A program made the position numbers and the translations under genes. From Candidatus Nitrosopumilus sp. (GTDB lineage Archaea; Thermoproteota; Nitrososphaeria; Nitrososphaerales; Nitrosopumilaceae): a stretch of DNA of 40,897 nt. Below, in pieces: positions 7,109-15,897 of this stretch (within the stretch, counting starts at the first letter, position 1; every line of letters begins with the position of its first letter). The notes below the pieces were generated by a model that worked only from the letters and a program-made list of their open reading frames with translations, had not been told where the DNA came from and did no database searches. The stretch spans positions 1 to 40,897 of the forward strand of contig JAOMJV010000001.1 of NCBI GenBank assembly GCA_028351415.1, written 5' to 3'.

Positions 7109-7711
7109 CTATCCAACAACTTGATCAGATGTAATATTATTTATTTTTTCTTTTCCTTTTTCAGTAATTGAATATGAATATGGTTTGGTTTCTGTGTTCC
7201 TTTGAACTAAACCACTCTCAAATAATTTCTTCATTAGTCTAGATGTGTGCTCTCTACTTCTTTTTGTTGTGATTTGTATATCACGTGATGTCATAGCTTT
7301 GTTTGTGATTAGTTGTAACACATAATCAACCGGACTCACAGGTTCAATATTTGACAGATTAGGCGTAGAAACTTGCTTTTCAAGAACAATTTCAGGCTCT
7401 CTAACCACTTCAATTTCTTTTTCAGGCTCCCTTGTTTCTACTAATTTTTCTATAAATTGTTTTAATTCTAAGTTTGGATCAATTGGATTTTCTTCCACCC
7501 CTTGTATTTCTAATGAATCTAGGCGTATTTTCATATCGATTAATTGTCTTTCATAGTATTCCAGGCGTTCTACTTGTGTTGGATCTGCAACATCACTACT
7601 AGATTTTATGAATGGGCGTATTTTAAAGAAAAAATACAATCCTCCTAAACCTATTAAAAATGCTAAAATCACACCTAAAATCACTTCAGGGTCGGGAATT
7701 TCTATTAACAT
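7109..7711 (-). CDS. Membrane-anchored winged-helix regulator
   Basis: About 200 residues. One N-terminal transmembrane helix (VILGVILAFLIGLGGLYFFF) is followed by a basic stop-transfer, then an acidic predicted coiled coil (about 45-125) with heptad-like VERLEYYERQLIDMKIRLDS. The C-terminal winged-helix domain (about 128-195) includes ITTKRSREHTSRLMKKLFES and a YSITEKGKEKI wing typical of MarR/ArsR-like archaeal regulators. The domain order suggests a DNA-binding domain tethered at the inner face of the membrane by a stalk. I chose the ATG at 7711 over the GTG at 7714. The upstream region carries six AATCACA/TGTGATT boxes, likely its operator. Confidence 0.75.
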   Translation of the reverse strand: MLIEIPDPEVILGVILAFLIGLGGLYFFFKIRPFIKSSSDVADPTQVERLEYYERQLIDMKIRLDSLEIQGVEENPIDPNLELKQFIEKLVETREPEKEIEVVREPEIVLEKQVSTPNLSNIEPVSPVDYVLQLITNKAMTSRDIQITTKRSREHTSRLMKKLFESGLVQRNTETKPYSYSITEKGKEKINNITSDQVVG

Positions 7712-7731
7712 CACTATTTTTATGACTATGT

Positions 7732-7856
7732 TGTGATTTATTGTGATTGAGTAATATTATTTGACACTTTAGATTAACAAAATCACAACTATAATCACAG
7801 ATAATTAAATATGTAATCACATTTGATTAAGATTAACCTTAACTGATCTAATCACA
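7732..7856. repeat. Array of six TGTGATT/AATCACA boxes
   Basis: TGTGATT occurs at 7732-7738 and 7742-7748, and its reverse complement AATCACA at 7781-7787, 7793-7799, 7815-7821 and 7850-7856. The boxes fill the 150-bp gap upstream of the membrane-anchored winged-helix gene. Related AATCAC motifs continue into the next gene. This is most likely a multi-site operator. The repeats are too short and irregular for CRISPR. Confidence 0.55.
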
Positions 7857-7860
7857 AGTA

Positions 7861-8223
7861 TCACATATTTGATGCCTGTCTGATAAGCTTTTCAATGACA
7901 TTAATCACTTCATCTTCTCTTTCAGGAAAGATATCACTATTATTAATCACACTAATCTGTTCAGAAAGTTTTGATATCACATCAATATCATCAGGCAAAA
8001 GTATGCCTAAACCTCGTAAAAGTATGATTGAATAGAATAATGCAACTAATTTCTCTCTAGATTGACCTACTTGCCTGTAATACGCTCCTCTAGATATAGA
8101 AAAACTTGAATCTAAAAGATCCTTTTGATTTAGAATAATTTCAATTTGTCGCTCTGTAAACAGTGATTTTTTGATAATTTTCCTAATAATGTTGTTAAAA
8201 TTAGATTCTTTAGACTCTGTCAT
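7861..8223 (-). CDS. Conserved hypothetical protein with HTH-like segment
   Basis: A 120-residue soluble protein starting MTESKESNFNN. A central segment, LFTERQIEIILNQKDL followed by SFSISRGAYYRQVGQSREKL, has a helix-turn-helix look: a helix, a short turn, then a Ser/Arg-rich helix. The rest is helical and acidic. An ATG at 8286 would add 21 residues, but it would erase the spacer to the divergent GGGP synthase gene and run through a perfect palindrome. I therefore prefer the ATG at 8223, which lies right after that palindrome. Function unknown; a regulator is a reasonable guess given the neighbours. Confidence 0.62.
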   Translation of the reverse strand: MTESKESNFNNIIRKIIKKSLFTERQIEIILNQKDLLDSSFSISRGAYYRQVGQSREKLVALFYSIILLRGLGILLPDDIDVISKLSEQISVINNSDIFPEREDEVINVIEKLIRQASNM

Positions 8224-8226
8224 AGC

Positions 8227-8246
8227 TATACAGATCTGTATACAGA
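8227..8246. promoter_or_regulatory. Overlapping palindromic operator
   Basis: TATACAGATCTGTATA (8227-8242) is a perfect 16-bp palindrome, and TCTGTATACAGA (8235-8246) is a second perfect palindrome overlapping it. Together they give three ACAGA/TCTGT half-sites. They lie 4-23 nt upstream of the ATG at 8223, on the expected start of its transcript, which fits a repressor site. Confidence 0.6.
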
Positions 8247-8260
8247 CATTACAATTAAAC

Positions 8261-8266
8261 TTTAAA
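8261..8266 (+). promoter_or_regulatory. TATA-like element of the GGGP synthase gene
   Basis: TTTAAA is centred about 26 nt ahead of the ATG at 8289, giving a predicted leaderless transcript. Inferred from spacing. Confidence 0.45.
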
Positions 8267-8288
8267 GTGTCATATACAAACCACATCT

Positions 8289-9038
8289 ATGGTCGGAAAA
8301 GTTGAATTATTTTTAAAATCAGAATTAGAAAAAAAGAATGCACTACTGTTTGTCTTAATTGATTCTGAAGTTTCAAATTTAGAGGCTTCAAGTAAACTTG
8401 CTCAGGATGTTGAGAAAATTGGTGCCTCTGCTATCTTAGTTGGAGGCTCATCTGCTACTGATCAAATTGAAATGTCTCAAGTTGTTAAAGGCATTAAGCA
8501 AGGCATAAAAATTCCAATAATTCTCTTTCCTGGTAATGTTACAGGTGTTGTTCCTGATGCAGATGCTATTTTGTTTAGTTCACTAATGAATTCAGAAAAT
8601 CCTTATTTTATAACACAAGCACAGGCACTAGCAGCTCCAAGTGTTGCAAAATTTGGTTTAGAGCCATTACCAACTGCCTACTTAGTAGTAGGTGATGGCA
8701 CATCTGCTTGGTTTGTTGGTTCTGCAAGAGGAATTCCTTTTGAAAAACCTAAAATCGCTGCTGCATATTCATTAGCTGCACAGTTTTTGGGCATGAGATT
8801 TGTGTATTTAGAAGCAGGTTCTGGTGCAAAAACCCATGTAACTCCTGAAATGGTTAAAACTGTAAGACGTGCATTTAATGGATTTTTGATAGTTGGGGGT
8901 GGAATCAAAGATGTTGAAACTGCCGAAAGTCTAGTTAAAGCAGGAGCTGACGCCTTAGTAATTGGAACCTTCCTTGAACAGGGAGGAAGTATTACAAAAC
9001 TTGAAGAAATAACAAAAGCAATTCAAAGAAGCAAGTAA
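8289..9038 (+). CDS. Geranylgeranylglyceryl phosphate synthase
   Basis: Joins a geranylgeranyl chain to sn-glycerol-1-phosphate, the first committed step of archaeal ether-lipid synthesis. It is a 249-residue TIM-barrel protein of the GGGPS/PcrB family. Phosphate- and G1P-binding motifs are visible: ILVGGSSATD near residue 50, PIILFPGNVTGV near 75, VYLEAGSGAKTHV near 172, FLIVGGGIKD near 197 and ADALVIGTFLEQ near 220. The length matches group II archaeal enzymes. The PolD large subunit gene follows after 14 nt, so the two are probably co-transcribed, linking lipid and replication genes. Confidence 0.95.
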   Translation: MVGKVELFLKSELEKKNALLFVLIDSEVSNLEASSKLAQDVEKIGASAILVGGSSATDQIEMSQVVKGIKQGIKIPIILFPGNVTGVVPDADAILFSSLMNSENPYFITQAQALAAPSVAKFGLEPLPTAYLVVGDGTSAWFVGSARGIPFEKPKIAAAYSLAAQFLGMRFVYLEAGSGAKTHVTPEMVKTVRRAFNGFLIVGGGIKDVETAESLVKAGADALVIGTFLEQGGSITKLEEITKAIQRSK

Positions 9039-9052
9039 TACTATATTCTATA

Positions 9053-12000
9053 ATGTCTGAAAACGATGCAATTTCTCGTATTCGTCATATTGACATGCCC
9101 GAATATTATTTGAATTATTATTCGCATCTCTCAACTGAAACATATTCAATATTTGAGCATGCAGCACTAGCAAAATCTACCTTAGTCGACTCTTCAGGTA
9201 TAATTGAGCCTAAAATCGCATTTGATTTAGCAGATCGAGTTGCAAAAATGCACGATATTGATATTGCTGATCATCTAAGAGAAATTTTAAAAATTAAATC
9301 TAAAGAGCTTTCTGCATTAATTTTAGCAAAAGAGATTGCTTCAGGAAATTATTCTCTTCCTGATGCTTCTTTGGAAGATAAACTAGATCTTGCAGTTCGT
9401 GTAGGTTTGGCAATAATTACTGAGGGTGTTACCATTGCACCTCTACAAGGAATTAGTGAAGTGAAAATAAAAAAAAATAAAGATGGAACTGACTATCTTT
9501 CAGTTTCAATTGCAGGACCTATGCGTGCAGCAGGTGGAACAGAATCTGCAGTCACTTTGTTGATTGCCGATTATGTTCGACAAATAGCAGGATTATCAAA
9601 ATTCCAAGCAAATTCTTTTGATGATGAAACAGGTAGATTTGTTGAAGAACTACGAATTTATGAAAGAGAAGCTAGTAGCTTTCAATTTCATATATTGGAT
9701 GAGGATATTGAGCATGTTATTTCTAATCTTCCCGTTGAATTGGCTGGAGTAGATACTGATCCATATGAAGTTGTAAATCATAAGGGAATGACACGAATTA
9801 AAACTGATAGAGTTAGAGGCGGAGCTTTACGTGTTCTAAACGACGGTCTGATTGGAAGATCAAAAAAACTACTAAAAAGAGTAGAAATGTACAATTTAGA
9901 TGGATGGGAGTGGTTAGCGGATCTCAAAGGTGCAGTTCAAACAGGTGATAATCAGGAAGATGCTGCAGCAAAAAGGATGCGTGAGGTGATTACAGGCAGA
10001 TCAGTTTTATCTATGCCTAACAAATTAGGCGGATTTCGGCTTCGATATGGAAGGGCCTGTAATACTGGCTTTGCCGCAATAGGATTTCATCCAGTTGTTG
10101 CTGAAATTCTAGATCATACAATTGCTGTTGGAACTCAAGTCAAAATTGATATTCCTGGGAAGGGAGCAACTGTCGCATTTGTTGACTCTATTGAAACTCC
10201 AACTGTACGTCTTGATAACGGCGATGTTGTAAAAATTAAAGATGTTAGACATGGAATAGAAATTAAAAATAAAATTGAAAAAATATTACATTTAGGAGAC
10301 GTTTTAATTACATTTGGGGACTTTCTTGAAAATAATGCCCAACTAGTACCATCAGGATATGTTGAGGAAATTTGGATAGAAGAATTAAAACTAATTATTT
10401 CAAAATTTGAGACTGAAAATCAATATCTAAAACAATTTTTGATTAAAATACCTACAATTGAAGAAGCATTAAAAATTTCACTTGATTTTGATTTTTCATT
10501 ACATCCACACTATCTTTATTTTTGGGATAAAATTTCATCAGAGGAATTGGTTCAACTTTTAGAACCAAAAAGTTTCAATGAAAATAACATTGAGTATCCA
10601 ATTAAAATAAAAAAAATTCTTGAAAAACTAGGAACTCCTCATAAAGTTAAAAATGAATCTATAATTTTAGAAAATGAAGAAGCAAAAATTTTCTTTAATT
10701 TGTTATTTATAGAAAAACCAACAATTGATGACTCATCCGTTCCTCAAATTTTAACAAAATCATCAAAAATTAAAATTAATAATAAATTTTCAACTTCTGT
10801 TGGAATTAGAATAGGAAGACCTGAAAAAGCATCAGCTCGACAAATGAAGCCTCCTACACATACATTGTTTCCAATTTCTGATAAAGGTGGACCTACTAGG
10901 GACCTTCTTAAGGCATCACGAAATGAACATTTTTTTGCAAATCTTCACAACAGGCACTGTGAGCAGTGTAATGAACCATCCATTGGAATAAAATGTTCTA
11001 AATGTGGCACTAAAACAGTAGTTACTTTCAGATGTAATAGCTGCAGAGATAGCTTAACAGAGCCATATTGTGAAAAGTGTAAGCGTAAAGCTCCGGCTCA
11101 CTCTCATAAGGAATTTCCACTAAAAGCACGATTACTTTTGGCTCAAGAAAAAATGGGAATTCGTGCAAAAGAGCCTTTCAAAGGTCTTAAGGAACTAATC
11201 AGCGAAGACAAAATTGCAGAGCCTCTTGAAAAGGGACTTGTACGTCAAAGTCTTGGCTTAACTACCTTCAAAGACGGAACGATTAGATTTGATGCAACAA
11301 ATTCCCCTTTAACTCAATTCAAACCATCATGGATTGGAACGTCTATTGAAAAACTCAAGGAATTAGGTTACTCACACGATATTGATGGTAAACCCATTGA
11401 AAGTATAGATCAAATTATTGAACTTCGAATGCAGGATGTAGTAATTCCTAATGAAAGTGGAAGATATTTGGTTTCTACTTGTAAATACATTGATACTCTT
11501 TTAGTAAAATTTTATGGTAAAACTTCATTTTACAATGTTAAAAATACTGAAGAATTACTTGGCCATTTAATAATTGGATTGGCACCTCATACTTCTGTTG
11601 GAATTGTAGGAAGAATAATTGGATATACCGAAACTCATGTTTGTTTTGCAACACCAAATTGGCATTCTGCAAAAAGAAGAGATGCTGATGGTGATGCTGA
11701 CTCTATTATGCTTTTAATGGATAGTTTACTTAATTTTTCAAGACAATATCTTTCTGATAGAATAGGAGGTTTGATGGATGCACCATTGCTTATTCAACCT
11801 CTTGTTTTACCACATGAGTCTCAACCTCAAGCACATAATCTTGAAGTAACAAAAATACTTCCTTTGGACTTCTTTGAATCCACATATCAAGAAAGTAAAG
11901 CATCAGATGCAAATTCAGTTGAAATTATTAAATCAAGAATAGGTACTAAGAGACAATTTTATGATTTTCATTTTACTCATTCAACTTCATCATTAACTAC

Positions 12001-12430
12001 CTCAAAACCTCGAAGTGCGTATTCAACATTAGGTTCAATGCTTGATAAATTTGATATGCAAGTTAGAAATGCTGAATTAATTGATGTAGTTAATCCCTCC
12101 GAACTAGTTTCAAATGTTATTTCAACACATCTTGTTCCAGATATTATGGGAAATCTTCGAGCATATGCAAGGCAAAGTTTTAGGTGTACTGCATGTGGAA
12201 AATCCTATCGTCGAATGCCTCTTATTCAAACATGTGTATGTGGCCATAAATTAATTGCAACAATTACGAGAGGCTCAGTTGAAAAATATCTTAAACTTGC
12301 AAAAAGACTAGTTGACAAATATGATGTTGGTGCATATCAGCGTGGAAGAATCTATGCTTTGTCTGATGAAATAGACTTGGTTTTTGGTAAAAGTGAAGGA
12401 GATCAATCACTTCTTACAGATTATGCATAG
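9053..12430 (+). CDS. polC: DNA polymerase D large catalytic subunit (DP2)
   Basis: The catalytic subunit of archaeal replicative polymerase D (1125 residues). The N-terminal half contains GPMRAAGGTESAV and the KRMREVITGRS region. The catalytic double-psi-beta-barrel motif KRRDADGDADSIMLLMD carries the Mg-binding aspartates. Zinc modules are CEQCNEPSIGIKCSKC with FRCNSCRDSL/YCEKCKRK (about 650-690) and, near the C-terminus, FRCTACGKSY...CVCGHK. The last residues, QSLLTDYA, resemble a PCNA-interacting (PIP) box. No intein interrupts the DGD motif, a known insertion site in Pyrococcus. It ends 2 bp from the convergent glyA gene. Confidence 0.97.
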   Translation: MSENDAISRIRHIDMPEYYLNYYSHLSTETYSIFEHAALAKSTLVDSSGIIEPKIAFDLADRVAKMHDIDIADHLREILKIKSKELSALILAKEIASGNYSLPDASLEDKLDLAVRVGLAIITEGVTIAPLQGISEVKIKKNKDGTDYLSVSIAGPMRAAGGTESAVTLLIADYVRQIAGLSKFQANSFDDETGRFVEELRIYEREASSFQFHILDEDIEHVISNLPVELAGVDTDPYEVVNHKGMTRIKTDRVRGGALRVLNDGLIGRSKKLLKRVEMYNLDGWEWLADLKGAVQTGDNQEDAAAKRMREVITGRSVLSMPNKLGGFRLRYGRACNTGFAAIGFHPVVAEILDHTIAVGTQVKIDIPGKGATVAFVDSIETPTVRLDNGDVVKIKDVRHGIEIKNKIEKILHLGDVLITFGDFLENNAQLVPSGYVEEIWIEELKLIISKFETENQYLKQFLIKIPTIEEALKISLDFDFSLHPHYLYFWDKISSEELVQLLEPKSFNENNIEYPIKIKKILEKLGTPHKVKNESIILENEEAKIFFNLLFIEKPTIDDSSVPQILTKSSKIKINNKFSTSVGIRIGRPEKASARQMKPPTHTLFPISDKGGPTRDLLKASRNEHFFANLHNRHCEQCNEPSIGIKCSKCGTKTVVTFRCNSCRDSLTEPYCEKCKRKAPAHSHKEFPLKARLLLAQEKMGIRAKEPFKGLKELISEDKIAEPLEKGLVRQSLGLTTFKDGTIRFDATNSPLTQFKPSWIGTSIEKLKELGYSHDIDGKPIESIDQIIELRMQDVVIPNESGRYLVSTCKYIDTLLVKFYGKTSFYNVKNTEELLGHLIIGLAPHTSVGIVGRIIGYTETHVCFATPNWHSAKRRDADGDADSIMLLMDSLLNFSRQYLSDRIGGLMDAPLLIQPLVLPHESQPQAHNLEVTKILPLDFFESTYQESKASDANSVEIIKSRIGTKRQFYDFHFTHSTSSLTTSKPRSAYSTLGSMLDKFDMQVRNAELIDVVNPSELVSNVISTHLVPDIMGNLRAYARQSFRCTACGKSYRRMPLIQTCVCGHKLIATITRGSVEKYLKLAKRLVDKYDVGAYQRGRIYALSDEIDLVFGKSEGDQSLLTDYA

Positions 12431-12432
12431 AA

Positions 12433-13755
12433 TTATCTTAATTTGACGTATTCGTAGGCACCAAGTTTATTGTCAAAACAATATTTGACTTTTTGATATT
12501 CTTTTCTCCAAGATTTGACTTTTGGAAGAATCTTTTTTGGATCCTTTTTCTCGATAATAATTTGTTTCATGAATGTTGCAATCTCCTGCATTTCATTCTC
12601 TTTCATTCCTAGTCTTGTAATTTCAGAAACACCTAACCTAATTCCACCAGGATGGAAATAATTTCTTCCAGCTTTAATGTCTCCAGGAATAAGTTGTCTG
12701 TTTACAATTATGTTGGCTTTTTCTAATTCTGCTTCTACTTTACCGCCGTCAAAATAATCTAAAACATTAACTGCAATTTGATGTGATTGTGTGAATCCTC
12801 TACTTTCACCCAATACTTTGAATCCTGCATCACTTAATGCCACTGCAAATGATTTGGCATTTTTAATTACTTGTGTAGCATAATCTTTTCCAAATTCTAA
12901 GGCTTCTGCAAAGGCAACTGCCTTTCCTGCCATGTTGTTAATGTGATGGCTACTTGTAAGGCCTGGGAATGTTGCTTTCTTAATTGGCTCTTCATGTTCT
13001 TCAGAACCTAAAACCAATCCACCTTGAGGACCAAATAGTGTTTTATGAGTACTCATTGTCATTGTATCTGCACCTTCACGTAATGGATCTTGGAATTTAC
13101 CACCTGCAATTAGTCCTGCAACATGTGCTGCATCATAATTGATGTGTATGTCATAACTTTTAAGAAAATCTGATAATTCCTTAACTGGATGTGGGAATAA
13201 AAATAATGAACCTCCAAACATTGCCATTTTAGGAAGACGATTATTTTTTTCTAATTCCTTAACTTTTGCTTTAGTTTTATCAACGTCAATTGTCATTTCT
13301 TCGGCATTAAATGGATAAAATTCAATTTCTAATCCGTGAACTAATCCAGCAGTGCCGGAATGTTCTTTTTTACCATGTGAAATATGGCCTCCCGCAGGAA
13401 TGGATGGTGCAATCATGATATCTCCTGGATCTGAGTAAGCTGAATATACTGCCAAATTTGCAATTACACCGGAAATTGGTCTAACATCAGCAAATTTTGC
13501 TTTGTATAGTTTTTTAGCTAATTTCATACATTCAAACTCTACCTCATCAATGTAGATACAACCAGCATAGACTCTTTCTCCAGGCCAGCCTTCTGCATAT
13601 CTATTACCAAAATCGGAAATAATTGCTTCTCTAACTGCTGGACTAGGAATATTTTCACTAGCAATTAGTGGTATGGAATTCTCAAACCATTTGTGATGCT
13701 CTTTTAATTTTGTAAATATTTTATTGTAAGATTCCTTATTTTTTGACTTTACCAT
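12433..13755 (-). CDS. glyA: Serine hydroxymethyltransferase
   Basis: A PLP enzyme interconverting serine and glycine, with one-carbon transfer to a pterin cofactor. It has 440 residues. The PLP-lysine motif MSTHKTLFGPQGG is present, as are NYDAAHVAGLIAGG (PLP-binding Asp/His) and an N-terminal SENIPSPAVREA substrate loop. The start ATG lies 27 nt from AATTTAAAAA (13777-13786), a good TATA box, so the mRNA should be leaderless. It is divergent from the thermosome gene across 103 bp and convergent with DP2. It probably supplies glycine and C1 units for purine and thymidylate synthesis. Confidence 0.96.
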   Translation of the reverse strand: MVKSKNKESYNKIFTKLKEHHKWFENSIPLIASENIPSPAVREAIISDFGNRYAEGWPGERVYAGCIYIDEVEFECMKLAKKLYKAKFADVRPISGVIANLAVYSAYSDPGDIMIAPSIPAGGHISHGKKEHSGTAGLVHGLEIEFYPFNAEEMTIDVDKTKAKVKELEKNNRLPKMAMFGGSLFLFPHPVKELSDFLKSYDIHINYDAAHVAGLIAGGKFQDPLREGADTMTMSTHKTLFGPQGGLVLGSEEHEEPIKKATFPGLTSSHHINNMAGKAVAFAEALEFGKDYATQVIKNAKSFAVALSDAGFKVLGESRGFTQSHQIAVNVLDYFDGGKVEAELEKANIIVNRQLIPGDIKAGRNYFHPGGIRLGVSEITRLGMKENEMQEIATFMKQIIIEKKDPKKILPKVKSWRKEYQKVKYCFDNKLGAYEYVKLR

Positions 13756-13776
13756 GTCTAGTAATTTATTTTTCCC

Positions 13777-13786
13777 AATTTAAAAA
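13777..13786 (-). promoter_or_regulatory. TATA box of glyA
   Basis: The minus strand reads TTTTTAAATT, centred 27 nt upstream of the glyA ATG at 13755. It shares the 103-bp spacer with the thermosome promoter on the other strand. Confidence 0.55.
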
Positions 13787-13827
13787 CACCGATACTAGAT
13801 TATTTTCCCCAATCTTGATCTGGAAGG

Positions 13828-13837
13828 TATAAAAAGG
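13828..13837 (+). promoter_or_regulatory. TATA box of the thermosome gene
   Basis: TATAAAAAGG, the strongest TATA match in the window, starts 31 nt before the ATG at 13859 and predicts a leader of only about 5 nt. A purine-rich GGAAGG just upstream may serve as the TFB recognition element. This fits a highly expressed chaperonin. Confidence 0.7.
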
Positions 13838-13858
13838 GAATCTGGACTTTTACCATTT

Positions 13859-15571
13859 ATGGGTATGCAAGCAACTTCAAAAGGAAATATGCCTGTTGTC
13901 TTATTGAAAGAAGGCGGTACAGAAACCAAGGGCAAAGAGGCTCAAAAAAACAATATTGCAGCAGCTAAAATTATTGCTGAAATTGTTCATACCAGTTTAG
14001 GTCCACGTGGAATGGATAAAATGCTAGTTGATTCCTTAGGCGACGTTACAATTACAAATGACGGTGCTACTATTCTTAAAGAAATTGATGTTCAACACCC
14101 AGCAGCAAAAATGCTAGTTGAAATTTCTAAAACTACTGATAATGAGGTGGGTGATGGAACAACTTCTGCTGTTATTTTAGCAGGCTCATTACTAGAACAT
14201 GCTGAATTATTAATTGATCAAGATGTGCATCCAACAATTATTGTTGATGGATATAAAAAAGCTGCAAGAAAAACTAAAGAGTATCTTGAAGAAATTGCAG
14301 ATACAATTTCCCCAGTTGATAAAAACATGTTAACAAAAATTGCAAAAACTTCAATGCAGACTAAATTAGTTAGAAAAGATTCTGATTTACTTGCAGAAAT
14401 AATTGTAAAATCTGTAGTGGCTGTTTCTGAAAAAGAAGGAGAAAATTATGAAGTTGATATTGATGATATTAAAGTAGAAAAGAAAGCAGGAGGATCAATT
14501 AAAGATTCTGTTATTATTGAAGGGATTGTTCTTGACAAAGAGATTGTTCATGGTGGTATGCCTAGATCAATTGCTGACGCAAAAATTGCATTAATCAACA
14601 CCGCTTTAGAAATTAGTAAAACTGAAACAGATGCAAAAATTAACATTTCAAATCCTCAACAACTAAAATCATTTTTAGATGAAGAAAATAAAATGCTAAA
14701 GACAATGGTTGACAAAGTTATTGGTTCTGGTGCAAATGTAGTATTATGTCAAAAAGGACTTGATGACATGGCACAACATTATCTAGCTAAAGCAGGAATT
14801 ATTGCAGTTAGGAGAATTAAAGAAAGTGATCTTACTAAACTTGCAAAAGCAACTGGTGCAAGAATTGTTACAAACCTTGATGATTTATTTGAAAAAGATT
14901 TAGGTAGTGCAGCAATTGTTGAAGAAAGAAAAATTGAAGAAGACAAATGGGTCTTTATTGAAGGTTGTAAACATCCTAAATCTGTAACTTTACTTTTACG
15001 TGGTGGTTCTCAAAGAGTGGTAGATGAAGTTGAACGCTCTGTTCATGATGCATTAATGGTAGTAAAAGATGTAATTTTAAAACCACAAATTGTTGCAGGC
15101 GGAGGGGCTCCTGAAACATTTGCTTCAACAAAACTTAGAGGTTGGGCAAAATCATTAGAAGGAAGAGAGCAATTAGCTGCAGAGAAATTTGCAGATGCCT
15201 TAGAAGCAATTCCATTAACTCTTTCTGAAAATGCAGGAATGGATCCAATTGATACTCTCACATTACTTCGTTCTAAACAACAAAAAGGTGAAAAATGGAC
15301 TGGAATTGATGTTATGAAAGGAAAAATTGGAAATATGAAATCAAGTGATATTATTGAACCGCTCGCAGTTAAACTTCAAATTGTTTCAGCAGCAGCTGAA
15401 GCAGCATGTATGCTTCTTAGAATAGATGATGTAATCGCTACCCAAAGTTCTGGTGGCGGTGGAGGAGAAGGAGGAATGCCACCTGGAATGGGCGGTGGAG
15501 GAATGCCACCTGGAATGGGTGGAATGCCACCTGGAATGGGTGGAATGCCTGATATGGGCGGAATGATGTAA
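13859..15571 (+). CDS. Thermosome subunit (group II chaperonin)
   Basis: A 570-residue ATP-dependent folding-ring subunit. The ATP-binding motifs [26 protein letters not shown] and [13 protein letters not shown] are near the N-terminus, and the second half of the equatorial domain holds [10 protein letters not shown] and [12 protein letters not shown]. The apical domain lies between. The C-terminus is a Gly/Met/Pro tail (GGMPPGMGG units) encoded by tandem DNA repeats at about 15472-15560; such GGM tails line the chamber of chaperonins. Only one subunit gene is in this window; others may be elsewhere. Strong TATA box at 13828. Confidence 0.97.
   Translation: MGMQATSKGNMPVVLLKEGGTETKGKEAQKNNIAAAKIIAEIVHTSLGPRGMDKMLVDSLGDVTITNDGATILKEIDVQHPAAKMLVEISKTTDNEVGDGTTSAVILAGSLLEHAELLIDQDVHPTIIVDGYKKAARKTKEYLEEIADTISPVDKNMLTKIAKTSMQTKLVRKDSDLLAEIIVKSVVAVSEKEGENYEVDIDDIKVEKKAGGSIKDSVIIEGIVLDKEIVHGGMPRSIADAKIALINTALEISKTETDAKINISNPQQLKSFLDEENKMLKTMVDKVIGSGANVVLCQKGLDDMAQHYLAKAGIIAVRRIKESDLTKLAKATGARIVTNLDDLFEKDLGSAAIVEERKIEEDKWVFIEGCKHPKSVTLLLRGGSQRVVDEVERSVHDALMVVKDVILKPQIVAGGGAPETFASTKLRGWAKSLEGREQLAAEKFADALEAIPLTLSENAGMDPIDTLTLLRSKQQKGEKWTGIDVMKGKIGNMKSSDIIEPLAVKLQIVSAAAEAACMLLRIDDVIATQSSGGGGGEGGMPPGMGGGGMPPGMGGMPPGMGGMPDMGGMM
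15472..15560 (+). repeat. Short tandem repeat encoding the thermosome GGMPP tail
   Basis: Units of the form GGAATGCCACCTGGAATGGG occur three times in tandem, followed by a degraded copy. They encode GMPPGMGG repeats. Such repeats can change copy number by slippage and so may vary between strains. Confidence 0.7.
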
Positions 15572-15618
15572 AATTATTTTAAAAATTTCTTCTTTCAAAA
15601 ATTTATTTTATAATTACA

Positions 15619-15897
15619 ATGGATAATATTTCGTCTAAAGTATTTTCAAGTTTAAAATATGTTTATTTAATTATTTTTTTTGTATTACTTTCTGGCTTCT
15701 TTCATCCATTAATCACAGGTCAAAGTTTTGATGTGGTAATTTTTGGAATTTTGATTTTATTTGTAGGTCTTGCTGGTTGTATTTTATTATATAAAAGTAG
15801 CATGTGTGAAAACAAAAAAGGAATATTTTTTGTATCTGGATTCAGTTTAATAATAATTTCACTTTATTTTATTTTTCAGATGACTGGAATAGTCTAG
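15619..15897 (+). CDS. Small integral membrane protein
   Basis: A 92-residue protein with three predicted transmembrane helices at about 13-33, 37-58 and 68-88, and a short loop MCENKKG between the last two. No recognisable domain. The stop codon overlaps the convergent glnA gene by 4 bp. The thermosome gene ends 47 bp upstream. Function unknown; a small hydrophobic gene with ordinary codon usage and no overlapping alternative, so probably real. Confidence 0.6.
   Translation: MDNISSKVFSSLKYVYLIIFFVLLSGFFHPLITGQSFDVVIFGILILFVGLAGCILLYKSSMCENKKGIFFVSGFSLIIISLYFIFQMTGIV

Noticed and set aside
7732-7856. Repeat arrays (TGTGATT, TGTTAACA) considered as CRISPR.
   Set aside because: Units are 7-8 bp with irregular spacing and mixed orientation. 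There are no cas genes.
8224-8286. The longer ATG start (8286) for the 7861-8223 gene.
   Set aside because: It would leave only 2 bp to the divergent GGGP synthase gene and run through a perfect palindrome. The added residues look like translated promoter.
9053-12430. Possible intein in DP2.
   Set aside because: The DGDAD region, a known intein site in Pyrococcus, is uninterrupted, and the protein has the normal length with no splicing motifs.
15386-15598. A 70-codon reverse-strand ORF rich in His/Ser/Trp.
   Set aside because: It is the complement of the repeats encoding the thermosome GGM tail; its repetitive protein is a by-product.
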